Assembly: GCA_943368675.1 (NCBI GenBank)
Contig: CALRLN020000186.1
Coordinates: 1 to 9,390 of the forward strand
Direction: 5' to 3'
From: Emticicia sp943368675
GTDB lineage: Bacteria > Bacteroidota > Bacteroidia > Cytophagales > Spirosomataceae
DNA: 9,390 nt
Part shown: in pieces, positions 1 to 6,886 of the stretch
Layout of the letters: the number at the start of each line of letters is the position of its first letter
How positions within the stretch are numbered: position 1 is the stretch's first letter
The notes under the pieces: generated by a model
What the model saw: the letters and a program-made list of their open reading frames with translations, nothing else
Told to the model about the DNA's origin: nothing
The model's database searches: none
Program-made: the position numbers and the translations under genes

Positions 1-942
1 ATCAATTTTGTTGATAAAATAGAAGCATATAAATGGCTGAGATTTATTGCAGGAGTTGGTCTGGCAGGAGAATTAGGTGCTGGTATTACATTGGTGTCTG
101 AAGTTTTGCCTAAGCACTTGCGTGCTATTGGTACTTCGCTGGTTGCCGGTATTGGCTTATGCGGAGCTGTAGTAGCTACTTTTACTGTTAAACTTTCCGG
201 CGACTGGGCCATCGCCTATCTCATTGGCGGGGGCCTCGGAGTTGCACTTTTATTGCTTCGGGTAGGTGTTATTGAGTCAGGTATTTATAAAGATGTAGTA
301 GGTAAAAAACATGTAGTGAGGGGAGATTTCTTTTCTTTTTTTACAAATTGGGATAGATTCGTAAAATACATGAAGTGTATAGGCATTGGGCTTCCTACCT
401 GGTTCTGTATCGGCATTCTTACTTATTTCAGTAACGAATTTGGTGAAGCAATGGGTATTACCGAAAAAGTAGACCCGGGTCTGGCTATCATGTGGGCTTA
501 TATAGGTATTTCGGTTGGAGATTTTATGAGTGGGTTTATCAGCCATTTATTTCATTCCCGTAAGCGCGCTATTGCTGCCATGATGGGTTTTGCTTTGGTA
601 GGGGTGGTATTTTTCTTATTTTCAGGGGGTATTAAAAGTCCTGAGATGCTCTATGGCGTATGTTGCTGGCTTGGTTTGGGCACTGGTTACTGGGCTATGT
701 TTGTTACAGTAGGGGCCGAGCAATTTGGGACAAACCTGCGGGCTACTGCGGCTACTACGGTACCTAATATGGTGCGAGGCACTGTTGTATTTATGACCAT
801 TCTTTACAAATTCTTTAAACCTGACCAAGGTGTAATAGTGGCTGGTGCGCTTGTCGGTGCTATCTGTTTCGCTATAGGCTTTTATTCAACTCTGACTATT
901 CCTGAAACACACGGAAAGGATCTGGATTTCTTAGAGGAATAG
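1..942 (+). CDS. MFS transporter, 5'-truncated by the window edge
   Basis: The reading frame is open from base 1, so this is the last 313 residues of a longer protein. Codons 1-30 continue the same frame upstream of the TTG at 91, which is therefore not a real start. Inner-membrane secondary transporter. Visible features are many hydrophobic segments with glycine-rich faces, the E-x-x-P-x-x-x-R signature after TM4 (SEVLPKHLR, partial residues 33-41), a motif-A-like loop in the second half (GDFMSG followed by SRKR), a second-half repeat of the acidic/RA motif (AEQFGTNLRATA), and a PETHGKDLDFLEE tail resembling the PETKG tail of sugar-porter and metabolite:proton symporter families. About a quarter to a third of a typical 400-450 residue MFS protein is missing, including TM1-3. 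The substrate cannot be told from the sequence. It ends at TAG 940-942 and is followed by an intrinsic terminator. Confidence 0.9.
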   Translation: MNFVDKIEAYKWLRFIAGVGLAGELGAGITLVSEVLPKHLRAIGTSLVAGIGLCGAVVATFTVKLSGDWAIAYLIGGGLGVALLLLRVGVIESGIYKDVVGKKHVVRGDFFSFFTNWDRFVKYMKCIGIGLPTWFCIGILTYFSNEFGEAMGITEKVDPGLAIMWAYIGISVGDFMSGFISHLFHSRKRAIAAMMGFALVGVVFFLFSGGIKSPEMLYGVCCWLGLGTGYWAMFVTVGAEQFGTNLRATAATTVPNMVRGTVVFMTILYKFFKPDQGVIVAGALVGAICFAIGFYSTLTIPETHGKDLDFLEE

Positions 943-965
943 ATTTGTAAAAGAAGATATTTTTT

Positions 966-1002
966 AGTCCCGACAAAGTGATTTACCGGGACTTTTGTTT
1001 TT
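966..1002 (+). terminator. Intrinsic terminator of the MFS gene
   Basis: AGTCCCG (966-972) pairs perfectly with CGGGACT (987-993), with a 14-nt loop. The right arm runs straight into a T-rich tract (TTTTGTTTTT), 24 bp after the stop codon. An A/T-rich left flank also allows weaker function on the other strand. Confidence 0.8.
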
Positions 1003-1066
1003 CGGGTTTTAACGGTAATTGCGATTTTTTGAATGAAGGGTGGTTTACATATTTTATCATCCATTG

Positions 1067-1114
1067 TCCCGGATTGCCAATCCAGTAACAAAAGCATGGA
1101 TCGGCAATCCGGGA
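1067..1114. repeat. Long inverted repeat / hairpin (REP-like)
   Basis: TCCCGGATTGCC (1067-1078) is the exact reverse complement of GGCAATCCGGGA (1103-1114). After a single A/C mismatch (1079/1102), the stem continues with ATCCA (1080-1084) against TGGAT (1097-1101). This gives an 18-position stem with one mismatch and a 12-nt loop (1085-1096). No T-tract follows on either strand, so it is not a standard intrinsic terminator, and both neighbouring genes already have one. It could be a dispersed REP-type palindrome, a remnant of a mobile element, or a structured RNA. Confidence 0.75.
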
Positions 1115-1116
1115 TA

Positions 1117-1151
1117 CGTAAAAACCCCTGATGAATTGCGTATTTTTACGC
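1117..1151. promoter_or_regulatory. A/T-tract inverted repeat, possible operator
   Basis: CGTAAAAA (1117-1124) is the reverse complement of TTTTTACG (1143-1150), with an 18-bp spacer. The right part is also a compact palindrome of its own, GCGTA-TTTT-TACGC (1138-1151). The shape fits a dimeric regulator site, and I have the impression that similar CGTATTTTTACG motifs occur upstream of genes in related bacteria, but I cannot name the regulator. A TAATTTTG box (1175-1182) follows on the + strand without an obvious gene. Confidence 0.4.
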
Positions 1152-1203
1152 TATGACGCAAGGTGGATTTACCCTAATTTTGTCACATCAATTATAGTCA
1201 TGA

Positions 1204-1239
1204 AACAAAAAGAGCTGAAACTCCTTCAGGAGATTCAGC
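1204..1239 (-). terminator. Intrinsic terminator of the thioredoxin-like gene
   Basis: Read on the minus strand, GCTGAA (1239-1234) and CTCC (1232-1229) pair with GGAG (1224-1221) and TTCAGC (1219-1214). There is one A/T-side mismatch (1220 against 1233) and a four-base loop (1225-1228). The stem is followed by TC-TTTTTG-TTT (1213-1203). It lies 42 bp past the stop of the thioredoxin-like gene and closes the sigma / membrane protein / thioredoxin gene string. Confidence 0.85.
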
Positions 1240-1280
1240 CCACCCTTTGAACTCAAAACACCTAACGCTCTTTGACTATT

Positions 1281-1835
1281 TTATAACTTAGTACCTTTGA
1301 AAGTGTCTTTATACGTGCCTTCCTTATATTGCTCGAAAGACTCTTTTTTGTAATTGTCGCCTCCGATAAAGGTGATAACCTGATGAAAAGCCTTAGCATC
1401 GAGATAGCCCGGTAAGGGCTGAATCATGTTATATTGTGCATCTAAAAAAACCGTGGTAGGATAACTCAATTTGCCTTGCAATAAAGCAATTGCTGCCTGA
1501 TTAGTATTACTTTTCTCGTCAAACGCATATTTTACCCCACCCACTACTATTTCCTGACGCGTTTCCGCGTCCAACTTTACCATATAATAGTTTTTGTTGA
1601 GATAATCAATCACATCGGGGTTGGTGTAAGTTTGTTTGTCCATGACCTTACACCAGCCACACCATGCCGTATATACATCAATAATGGTTTTGCGCGGCTC
1701 TTTCTGTGTTCTGTTATAAGCTTCCTGCAGGCTTATCCATTGTATTTCTTTCACTTTCGGAGAAGTAGCAGTTTCTTGCGCAATACTTGTATAGGCACTG
1801 ACAGCAAATGCTATAAATAAGAGAATCTTCTTCAT
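1281..1835 (-). CDS. Exported thioredoxin-fold protein (CGWC)
   Basis: The protein is 184 residues. Residues 1-19 are a signal peptide (KK, then a hydrophobic core, then SIA before Q20), so it should act in the periplasm or at the envelope. The thioredoxin fold follows. The redox motif is W58-C59-G60-W61-C62-K63, and the cis-proline preceding strand 4 is P126 in SYPTTVFLD. The CxxC type and the DVYTAWCGWCKVMD context match the Bacteroidota thioredoxin_7/SoxW-like thiol-disulfide proteins, which reduce or rearrange disulfides in exported proteins. No partner protein such as DsbD or TlpA is visible here. It starts 48 bp after the stop of the 559-aa membrane protein on the same strand, so co-transcription is plausible, though a separate -7 box lies in that gap. 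A terminator follows its 3' end. The fold call is sure; the substrate is unknown. Confidence 0.9.
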   Translation of the reverse strand: MKKILLFIAFAVSAYTSIAQETATSPKVKEIQWISLQEAYNRTQKEPRKTIIDVYTAWCGWCKVMDKQTYTNPDVIDYLNKNYYMVKLDAETRQEIVVGGVKYAFDEKSNTNQAAIALLQGKLSYPTTVFLDAQYNMIQPLPGYLDAKAFHQVITFIGGDNYKKESFEQYKEGTYKDTFKGTKL

Positions 1836-1851
1836 AAACTTAATTTTTATT

Positions 1852-1859
1852 CAAAAATA
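1852..1859 (-). promoter_or_regulatory. Candidate -7 box for the thioredoxin-like gene
   Basis: On the minus strand this reads TATTTTTG, an exact match to the Bacteroidota TAnnTTTG -7 element, and it lies 16 bp before the ATG. The -33 element is poor (TTT or TTG only at loose spacing). If it is active, the gene can be expressed apart from the sigma/anti-sigma pair. Confidence 0.45.
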
Positions 1860-1883
1860 GCAATTTACGTACCAAGTTAAACA

Positions 1884-3563
1884 TTAGAAAGGATATTTTA
1901 CAGAGAAAAATACCCCTGCTGTTGCTAAACGGACCTTGCCATAACCTACTTTTCCTAAAGGAGCCTTAAAGAAAGGCTCTGCCTGAAATGTTAAACGACG
2001 AAAAACCTGATGTTCGTATCCGGTAGATAGATTAAGAACACTAAAAGGATACCAGCCAGTCTTGCCTTCCCAGTATCTTCGCTTGATATTCGGGTCAGCA
2101 GGATTTTCGTAATTATAAATATATTCTTCTTTCAGCATTATGTAACTGGTCAATCCTGCTCCTACAAACCATCGGCTGTTGGGTTTTTGCGTAATATCAT
2201 AACGGACATTCAAAGGAATATCCAGCATTTTGCAGGTGGCATCAATGTCTTTCAGCGGCGATGGCATGGTCCAGTAGCTATTCCATTCATACTGGCTGGG
2301 TAGTGCATTATATAATTTCATGGAACGAATAACGCCTGATTGAATACTTATGCGGTTATTAATGCGGTATTCGATAATAGCTGCCCAGTTGTTGCCAATT
2401 TTAAAAAGAGTGTTTGATGGTATAAAACTAAAGTCAGGAGATAAAGCCAGACGAATGTTAAGTCCCCTTCTGAATGCTGTATTCTCCCTTGGTTTGCTTG
2501 ATGGCGTGAGGAATGAGGACTCAAAATTGATAGGGGGTAACTCCAAGTTAACTACTGATAAATGTCTGGCAGGAGATAGGATATTCATAGCTCCCCATTG
2601 CATTTTCCCGATAGCATTTACCGAATCTATGACCAAACCCTGATTCTGAGCAGATGTTTTCAAACTTCCATCAATCGTATTAGCTGAATTTGAGTCTTTT
2701 AGCTTAACAGATTGTGTTTGATTATTATTTGCTCCGGTTTCTTCAAATGCAGATGATGGCTTCATAGCTTTAGCTATTTTGCCAGTTCTATCTGTTTTTC
2801 CTTCAATTATATCCTCAGTTTGAGATTTTCTGTTTGTTCTATGTCCGGAGGTTACGGCTTCAGGTTCAGATTTCTGACTCTGCACCTCAACCGATTTATT
2901 CTCAGTGTCAGCTCTGGCATTAGAAACTGCTTTCAGGTCTGGTTTAATACCTGTTGTTTTTTGCTGATTCTTAGAATGGTGTTCTTTCTCTTGCTTAATT
3001 GATGGTGTTTCTACAACTCCGGTACCATTTTTATCAGGTTCCTTTTGTCTGTTTGCAACTGAAAGAGACTTTTCTTCTTTGGCAGACCGCAGTTTATCGG
3101 TACTCAATGACTCGTTAATGCTTAATTTATCGTTTCTGCTATTATTTTTATGTGCTTTCTCTTCTTTAGTCTTATTATGCGGGTCAGAAGCTTCCGTTAC
3201 AATCTTTTGGTTCTCTGTATCTACTTTGTCTGTTGTTACATATTTTTTATCGACCAAGTCTGCTTTTTTTAACGAACTTTCTTTTTCCTTTACTTTTGCT
3301 TTACCTACTGCTTCAGACGGTTTTCTTAATAGAAAGTAAGTTCCTGTAATCAGCAATAATAATACAATCAACGAAGGAAGTATCCGCTTTCTCAGCGGAC
3401 TACCCTCTATGCCCGGGCTTGATGGCGGCACAGTGGCCGCATCAAGTTTTTTACTCATTTTATTCCATGCCTCAGGGTCAAAGTCGATGTCACTCTTTTC
3501 AGCCGAATCTCTGAAAAGATCATCAAACTCATCATCTGATAAATCATGTATGTTTTTGCTCAT
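1884..3563 (-). CDS. Putative dual membrane-spanning anti-sigma factor (TM, long linker, beta-barrel)
   Basis: The protein is 559 residues with no signal peptide. Order of parts: (a) residues 1-60, an acidic cytoplasmic head (DDEFDDLFRDS, then DFDPEAWNKMSKKLD), resembling the sigma-binding heads of Bacteroidota anti-sigma proteins; (b) 61-79, one transmembrane helix (ILPSLIVLLLLITGTYFLL) followed by RK; (c) about 80-360, a Lys/Glu/Ser/Thr/Asn-rich low-complexity region, probably disordered, with a more hydrophobic patch at about 308-350; (d) about 365-559, alternating aromatic/polar strands (for example KMLDIPLNVRY, WFVGAGLTSYIML) ending in a terminal phenylalanine, as in outer-membrane beta-barrels. 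The long linker is enough to cross the periplasm. It begins 39 bp after the ECF sigma gene, the usual place for the cognate anti-sigma. Known: dual membrane-spanning anti-sigma factors (Dma) occur in Bacteroides. Inferred: this is one. A plain outer-membrane barrel annotation would miss the N-terminal half. Confidence 0.75.
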   Translation of the reverse strand: MSKNIHDLSDDEFDDLFRDSAEKSDIDFDPEAWNKMSKKLDAATVPPSSPGIEGSPLRKRILPSLIVLLLLITGTYFLLRKPSEAVGKAKVKEKESSLKKADLVDKKYVTTDKVDTENQKIVTEASDPHNKTKEEKAHKNNSRNDKLSINESLSTDKLRSAKEEKSLSVANRQKEPDKNGTGVVETPSIKQEKEHHSKNQQKTTGIKPDLKAVSNARADTENKSVEVQSQKSEPEAVTSGHRTNRKSQTEDIIEGKTDRTGKIAKAMKPSSAFEETGANNNQTQSVKLKDSNSANTIDGSLKTSAQNQGLVIDSVNAIGKMQWGAMNILSPARHLSVVNLELPPINFESSFLTPSSKPRENTAFRRGLNIRLALSPDFSFIPSNTLFKIGNNWAAIIEYRINNRISIQSGVIRSMKLYNALPSQYEWNSYWTMPSPLKDIDATCKMLDIPLNVRYDITQKPNSRWFVGAGLTSYIMLKEEYIYNYENPADPNIKRRYWEGKTGWYPFSVLNLSTGYEHQVFRRLTFQAEPFFKAPLGKVGYGKVRLATAGVFFSVKYPF

Positions 3564-3602
3564 TTTATTTAAACGGCTTCTGAAACAGAATGCCTGTTAA
3601 TT

Positions 3603-4181
3603 TTAATTGTCTGTTAATGCACTATCAATTTTCATAATCATTTTACGGAGTGCCTCTCTTGCGCGCGATAAATTAGATTTTGATGTTCCTACTGTAATCT
3701 GTAATTGCTGTGCTATTTCTTCATGCGAATACCCGTCAATCACAAACAGGTTAAAAACCATTCTATAGCCGGACGGTAATCGCTTTACAAGTTCCATCAG
3801 TTCATCATGATTCATTTGGTTCAAAGCATTAGCATCAGTTGAAGAAACGTCGTATGCTTCATCGAGGTTTTCGTGGAAATAGTGCTTTTGTTGACTCCTG
3901 TAATAATCTAAGGCTGTATTGACGATAATTCTTCTGAACCATGCTTTGAAAGGATAGGCAGATTGCCGGCCATTGCCATCATATTGATCTCCTTTAGTAA
4001 ACACTTTCAGGAAGCTATCATTTACTATTTCTAATGCTTCTTCACGATTTTGATTATAACGCAAACAAACTCCCATAGCAAAGCCATAGAATAACCTGTA
4101 AAGCCTTTCCTGGCTTTTTCGGTCTCCTCTTAAGCTTGCAATAAGTAATTCTTCCGGACTATCAGGCAAATGATTTACCAT
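3603..4181 (-). CDS. ECF-type RNA polymerase sigma factor
   Basis: The 192-residue protein has the two-domain layout of group 4 (extracytoplasmic function) sigma factors. Region 2 spans about residues 25-97 (LYRLFYGFAMGVCLRY, EALEIVNDSFLKVF, then the -10-binding WFRRIIVNTALDYYRSQ). Region 4 spans about 128-183, with the helix-turn-helix HEEIAQQLQITVGTSKSNLSRAREALRKM, which reads the -35 element. Length is normal and there is no extra sensory domain. It directs RNA polymerase to a specific regulon when released. The downstream 559-aa membrane protein (39-bp gap, same strand) is its probable membrane-bound inhibitor. The ATG at 4181-4179 is chosen because it gives the expected N-terminus, with SPEELLIASLRGD before region 2. 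Both a housekeeping-like and an ECF-like promoter can be proposed upstream, so autoregulation is possible but unproven. Confidence 0.93.
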   Translation of the reverse strand: MVNHLPDSPEELLIASLRGDRKSQERLYRLFYGFAMGVCLRYNQNREEALEIVNDSFLKVFTKGDQYDGNGRQSAYPFKAWFRRIIVNTALDYYRSQQKHYFHENLDEAYDVSSTDANALNQMNHDELMELVKRLPSGYRMVFNLFVIDGYSHEEIAQQLQITVGTSKSNLSRAREALRKMIMKIDSALTDN

Positions 4182-4191
4182 AACTGATGTG

Positions 4192-4219
4192 AATACGCAA
4201 AAAACTGTGTCTCGGTTGC
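4192..4219 (-). promoter_or_regulatory. Possible ECF-type promoter before the sigma gene
   Basis: On the minus strand, GCAACC (4219-4214) and CGTATT (4197-4192) are separated by 16 bp. This resembles the AAC-containing -35 and CGT-starting -10 of ECF promoters. It would make a nearly leaderless transcript (ATG at 4181). It is attractive as an autoregulatory site but short and degenerate. Confidence 0.25.
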
Positions 4220-4239
4220 GTTATACGATTATTATGCAT

Positions 4240-4271
4240 CAAGATTAATTAAAAAAGCGACAAAAAGCAAA
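4240..4271 (-). promoter_or_regulatory. Candidate housekeeping promoter before the sigma gene
   Basis: On the minus strand, TTTG (4271-4268) and TAATCTTG (4247-4240) are separated by 20 bp. The latter differs from the TAnnTTTG -7 consensus at one base. This is the usual Bacteroidota -33/-7 spacing and implies a leader of about 50 nt. Confidence 0.4.
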
Positions 4272-4375
4272 AGATATGAGACGAGGGGAGAAATTCACTC
4301 CTGGCATTGGCAGTATTCTCTAATGCAAAAGTCTACAGGATTCGGGTGAGAAAAAAGATTAATAATTATTGAATT

Positions 4376-4438
4376 TGGTCATATTGATCAGGATTTACTT
4401 GTCATTCATTCATCATTGACCCCTGATCAATACAACCA
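4376..4438. repeat. Inverted repeat downstream of the S9 peptidase gene
   Basis: Eleven bases, TATTGATCAGG (4382-4392), pair exactly with CCTGATCAATA (4422-4432). Outside a 2x2 internal loop, TGGT (4376-4379) pairs with ACCA (4435-4438). The loop is 29 nt and holds GTCA/TGAC short arms (4401-4404, 4417-4420). It begins 19 bp past the peptidase stop on the minus strand. It may end or stabilise that mRNA, but there is no immediate T-tract (the nearest T6 run comes about 20 bp later), so an operator role is also possible. Confidence 0.5.
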
Positions 4439-4456
4439 TATTCTGAAAATCTGAAT

Positions 4457-6814
4457 CTACTTTAAGCGCTCTTCAAACAGTTTCAATATCCGTTTGTACT
4501 CATCCATCCATGAGGTTGGTTCTACAAAACCGTGATCTTCCATCGGGTAACTGGCCATTTCCCAGTTTTCTTTTTTCAGTTCTATCAGGCGTTGTACAAG
4601 GCGGTAAGAGTCCTGAATATGTACGTTCACGTCTACCATACCGTGGCAAATCAGCAGGTGGCCTTTTAGTCCGGCAGCGTGATAGATTGGGGAGCTTTTA
4701 CGGTAAGCCAGGCTATCGGTTTGTGGTTCGTTCAGTATATTGGCCGTATAGCCATGATTATAAGCTGCCCAGTCGGTTACGGGTCTCAAAGCGGCTCCTG
4801 CGGCAAATACATCAGGGGTAGTGAACATGGCCATGAGGGTGATAAAACCACCATAAGAGCCACCGTAAATACCTATTTTCTTAGGGTCGATGCCATATTT
4901 ATCAACCAGTAGCTTTGCGCCATCGACATTATCCGTCAGGTCTTTGCCACCCATGAAACGATAGATGCCTGTACGTACATCACGACCATAACCCGAACTT
5001 GCACGGTAGTCTATATCCAGCACGGTATAGCCTTTATCGACCAGCAGGTTATGGAACATGTACTCACGGAAGTACTGGCTCCACCATTTATGCACATTTT
5101 GCAGATAGCCTGCGCCATGCACAAATACAACTGCTTTTTTGTTTTTCAGTTTTTTGGTTGGCTCATAGATGCGGGCATAAATATCTACGCCATCACGGGC
5201 TTTGAAAGTGATGATTTTTGGCTCTTTCCAGGCGTAGGCTTTAAACTCGTCTGTCAATGAATTGGTCAATTGCTCTGCTGTTGCGCCGGGCGTATTATCC
5301 TGCACGAATAATTCCCAGGGTTTATTCATGTAAGAATAGCGAAGGGCAATGGTAGATTCATCCGGCGATAGGGTTGCATCATTGCCGCCTATCATGCTTG
5401 TGATTTTTGTTCTTTCGCCTCCGGTTACAGCCATTTTAAACAAATGCGTTTCGCCCGGGTGTACTTCGTTGGTACTCAGATAAAACCATTGTTTATCTTT
5501 TGATAATTGCACCTGTTGTACTTCAAACTTGCCAGAGGTTAACTGTTTTTTCTCTCCGGTAATTACATTTACTGTATACAGGTGTGAGTAGCCATCTGCT
5601 TCTGACTGGAAATAGAATGTTTGTTCATCAACCCAACCCACTGAGCCTGCACTTAGTGTAAAGCCCATGCCCGGGCCGCCAATCCAGGCTTCATCGTGCT
5701 GGCGGTCTAATAGTTTCAGTTTGCCCGTGGCAGGGTCGAGGAGCATCAGCCAACGGTCTTTGTTATCGAATGAACGAATGGCTACTACGGCATGCGAGCC
5801 ATTTTCTGACCAATTGGGGGCAGTAATAATGAGCTTGCGGGCAGCCGGTTTCTTTTTGGTTGTGTCGGTTGTTGGTTTCTGATAATCTTTCAGGAACTCC
5901 GGTTGTTGAGTAAGACCCACCAGATCTTTGGTGCTGATCTGATAAACGGTGTCTTTTCTGGTATCGTATACATAGCTTTCGTAGCTGCTCATCGGGCTGC
6001 CCACTTTCGTACGTGCGGGCAAATCTTCAGTAAAACCTGATTCGGTTACATAGTTTGGCACGATGGCAGTTTTGGCTCCGGAAGCAGGGGTAGAGAGTCG
6101 ATAAGTGATATAGCGCATATCAGGACTTACCATCGGTTGTTCAAGGTTTTTACCTTCGAGATAGATTTCCTTCGGGCGTTTTAGCTGATCGGCTTTGGTA
6201 TTTTTTTCAGATTCGTCTTTCTTGTCTTTGCGTTCTTTCAGCACCTCAAACAGGGCCAGCTGGTCGGCTTTCAGCCATTTTTCTTCGTCGTTCAGTTTGG
6301 CTTCTGCTTTTTTGCTACCCGTAACAAAATTGGATAGCTGAGAGATAAGTCCATCGGCCAGATTAAGGCTGAATACATTGCCCGCTCTTGAGAAAATGAC
6401 CTTTGTTTCGTCCCCGCTGAAATAGGGGTTGGATTCGCGCTCAATGGTATTGGTCAATTGTTTGATTTTGAGAGTTTTGCAATACATCAGGTATAGTTCG
6501 CCCTGTTTTTCGTATACTTTCAGCGAGTTGTCGCGGTTATAGGTGCCTGTCTGGGCAGGGAGCGCTCTTCGTTCTTTAGGGCTAACCTTAATAGGGGTTT
6601 TGTTGGGTAAAACGATTTTATAGAGAGAATCCGCCTTGTTTTTATCCGGATTCCACATGAAGTAAATGGTCTTGGAGTCTTCAGACCAGAAAATATTGCT
6701 TGGGGAAGTGCCTATCCATTTATAGGGTTCCTGCATGATTTTCTCGACTGTTAACTGCGCATGGCTTGCAAAAGAATAGCATAGGATGAATAGTAAAATG
6801 AAGTGTTTTCTCAT
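4457..6814 (-). CDS. Secreted S9 family prolyl-oligopeptidase/DPP-like serine peptidase
   Basis: The protein is 785 residues from the ATG at 6814-6812. This start is preferred over one 34 codons upstream because it opens directly with a signal peptide (MRKHFILLFILCYSFASHA, cut before Q20), and because a -7 box lies between the two starts. The N-terminal half (about 20-535) is WD/YWTD-like beta-propeller sequence with repeated S-x-D/E blocks (YFSGDETKVIF, VSPDMRYITYR, LSPDESTIALR). The C-terminal half (about 540-785) is an alpha/beta hydrolase. The nucleophile elbow is GGSYGG with Ser653, the acid is Asp728 in HGMVDVNVH, and the base is His761 in MEDHGF. The family cleaves short peptides, often after proline or from the N-terminus, in the periplasm. 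The DPP-IV D-W-x-Y-E-E-E substrate motif is not seen; a lysine/glutamate-rich stretch (about 168-216) lies in the propeller, so specificity is open. Transcribed alone. Confidence 0.93.
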   Translation of the reverse strand: MRKHFILLFILCYSFASHAQLTVEKIMQEPYKWIGTSPSNIFWSEDSKTIYFMWNPDKNKADSLYKIVLPNKTPIKVSPKERRALPAQTGTYNRDNSLKVYEKQGELYLMYCKTLKIKQLTNTIERESNPYFSGDETKVIFSRAGNVFSLNLADGLISQLSNFVTGSKKAEAKLNDEEKWLKADQLALFEVLKERKDKKDESEKNTKADQLKRPKEIYLEGKNLEQPMVSPDMRYITYRLSTPASGAKTAIVPNYVTESGFTEDLPARTKVGSPMSSYESYVYDTRKDTVYQISTKDLVGLTQQPEFLKDYQKPTTDTTKKKPAARKLIITAPNWSENGSHAVVAIRSFDNKDRWLMLLDPATGKLKLLDRQHDEAWIGGPGMGFTLSAGSVGWVDEQTFYFQSEADGYSHLYTVNVITGEKKQLTSGKFEVQQVQLSKDKQWFYLSTNEVHPGETHLFKMAVTGGERTKITSMIGGNDATLSPDESTIALRYSYMNKPWELFVQDNTPGATAEQLTNSLTDEFKAYAWKEPKIITFKARDGVDIYARIYEPTKKLKNKKAVVFVHGAGYLQNVHKWWSQYFREYMFHNLLVDKGYTVLDIDYRASSGYGRDVRTGIYRFMGGKDLTDNVDGAKLLVDKYGIDPKKIGIYGGSYGGFITLMAMFTTPDVFAAGAALRPVTDWAAYNHGYTANILNEPQTDSLAYRKSSPIYHAAGLKGHLLICHGMVDVNVHIQDSYRLVQRLIELKKENWEMASYPMEDHGFVEPTSWMDEYKRILKLFEERLK

Positions 6815-6840
6815 GTGTATCAGGGTATAATAAGTTTTGA

Positions 6841-6848
6841 CAAAAATA
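6841..6848 (-). promoter_or_regulatory. Candidate -7 box for the S9 peptidase gene
   Basis: On the minus strand this reads TATTTTTG, an exact TAnnTTTG match. It lies 26 bp before the chosen ATG at 6814, and no clear -33 TTTG is seen at normal spacing. Because it falls inside the longer open frame (to 6916), it supports the internal start. Confidence 0.45.
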
Positions 6849-6886
6849 ATTGATTTTATTAAGTTTGCTAGGGGGAAAATATAGTT

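Larger units (their letters stand above)
943..1280. other. Convergent intergenic region, no protein gene
   Basis: This 338-bp stretch lies between the converging MFS and thioredoxin-like genes. It holds, in order, a terminator for the + strand gene, a long perfect-arm hairpin (1067-1114), an A/T-tract inverted repeat (1117-1151), a lone TAnnTTTG box on the + strand, and a terminator for the - strand gene. I see no convincing coding sequence. A 16-codon frame at 1200-1250 overlaps the second terminator and is not supported. Confidence 0.8.

Noticed and set aside
1200..1250. A 16-codon frame (MKQKELKLLQEIQPTL) 17 bp after a TAATTTTG box
   Set aside because: Its bases are fully explained by the minus-strand intrinsic terminator hairpin and T-tract of the thioredoxin-like gene.
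2350..3600. Several + strand frames of 60-97 codons across the anti-sigma gene
   Set aside because: They are antisense shadows of the lysine/serine-rich linker and head region, without domains or upstream signals.
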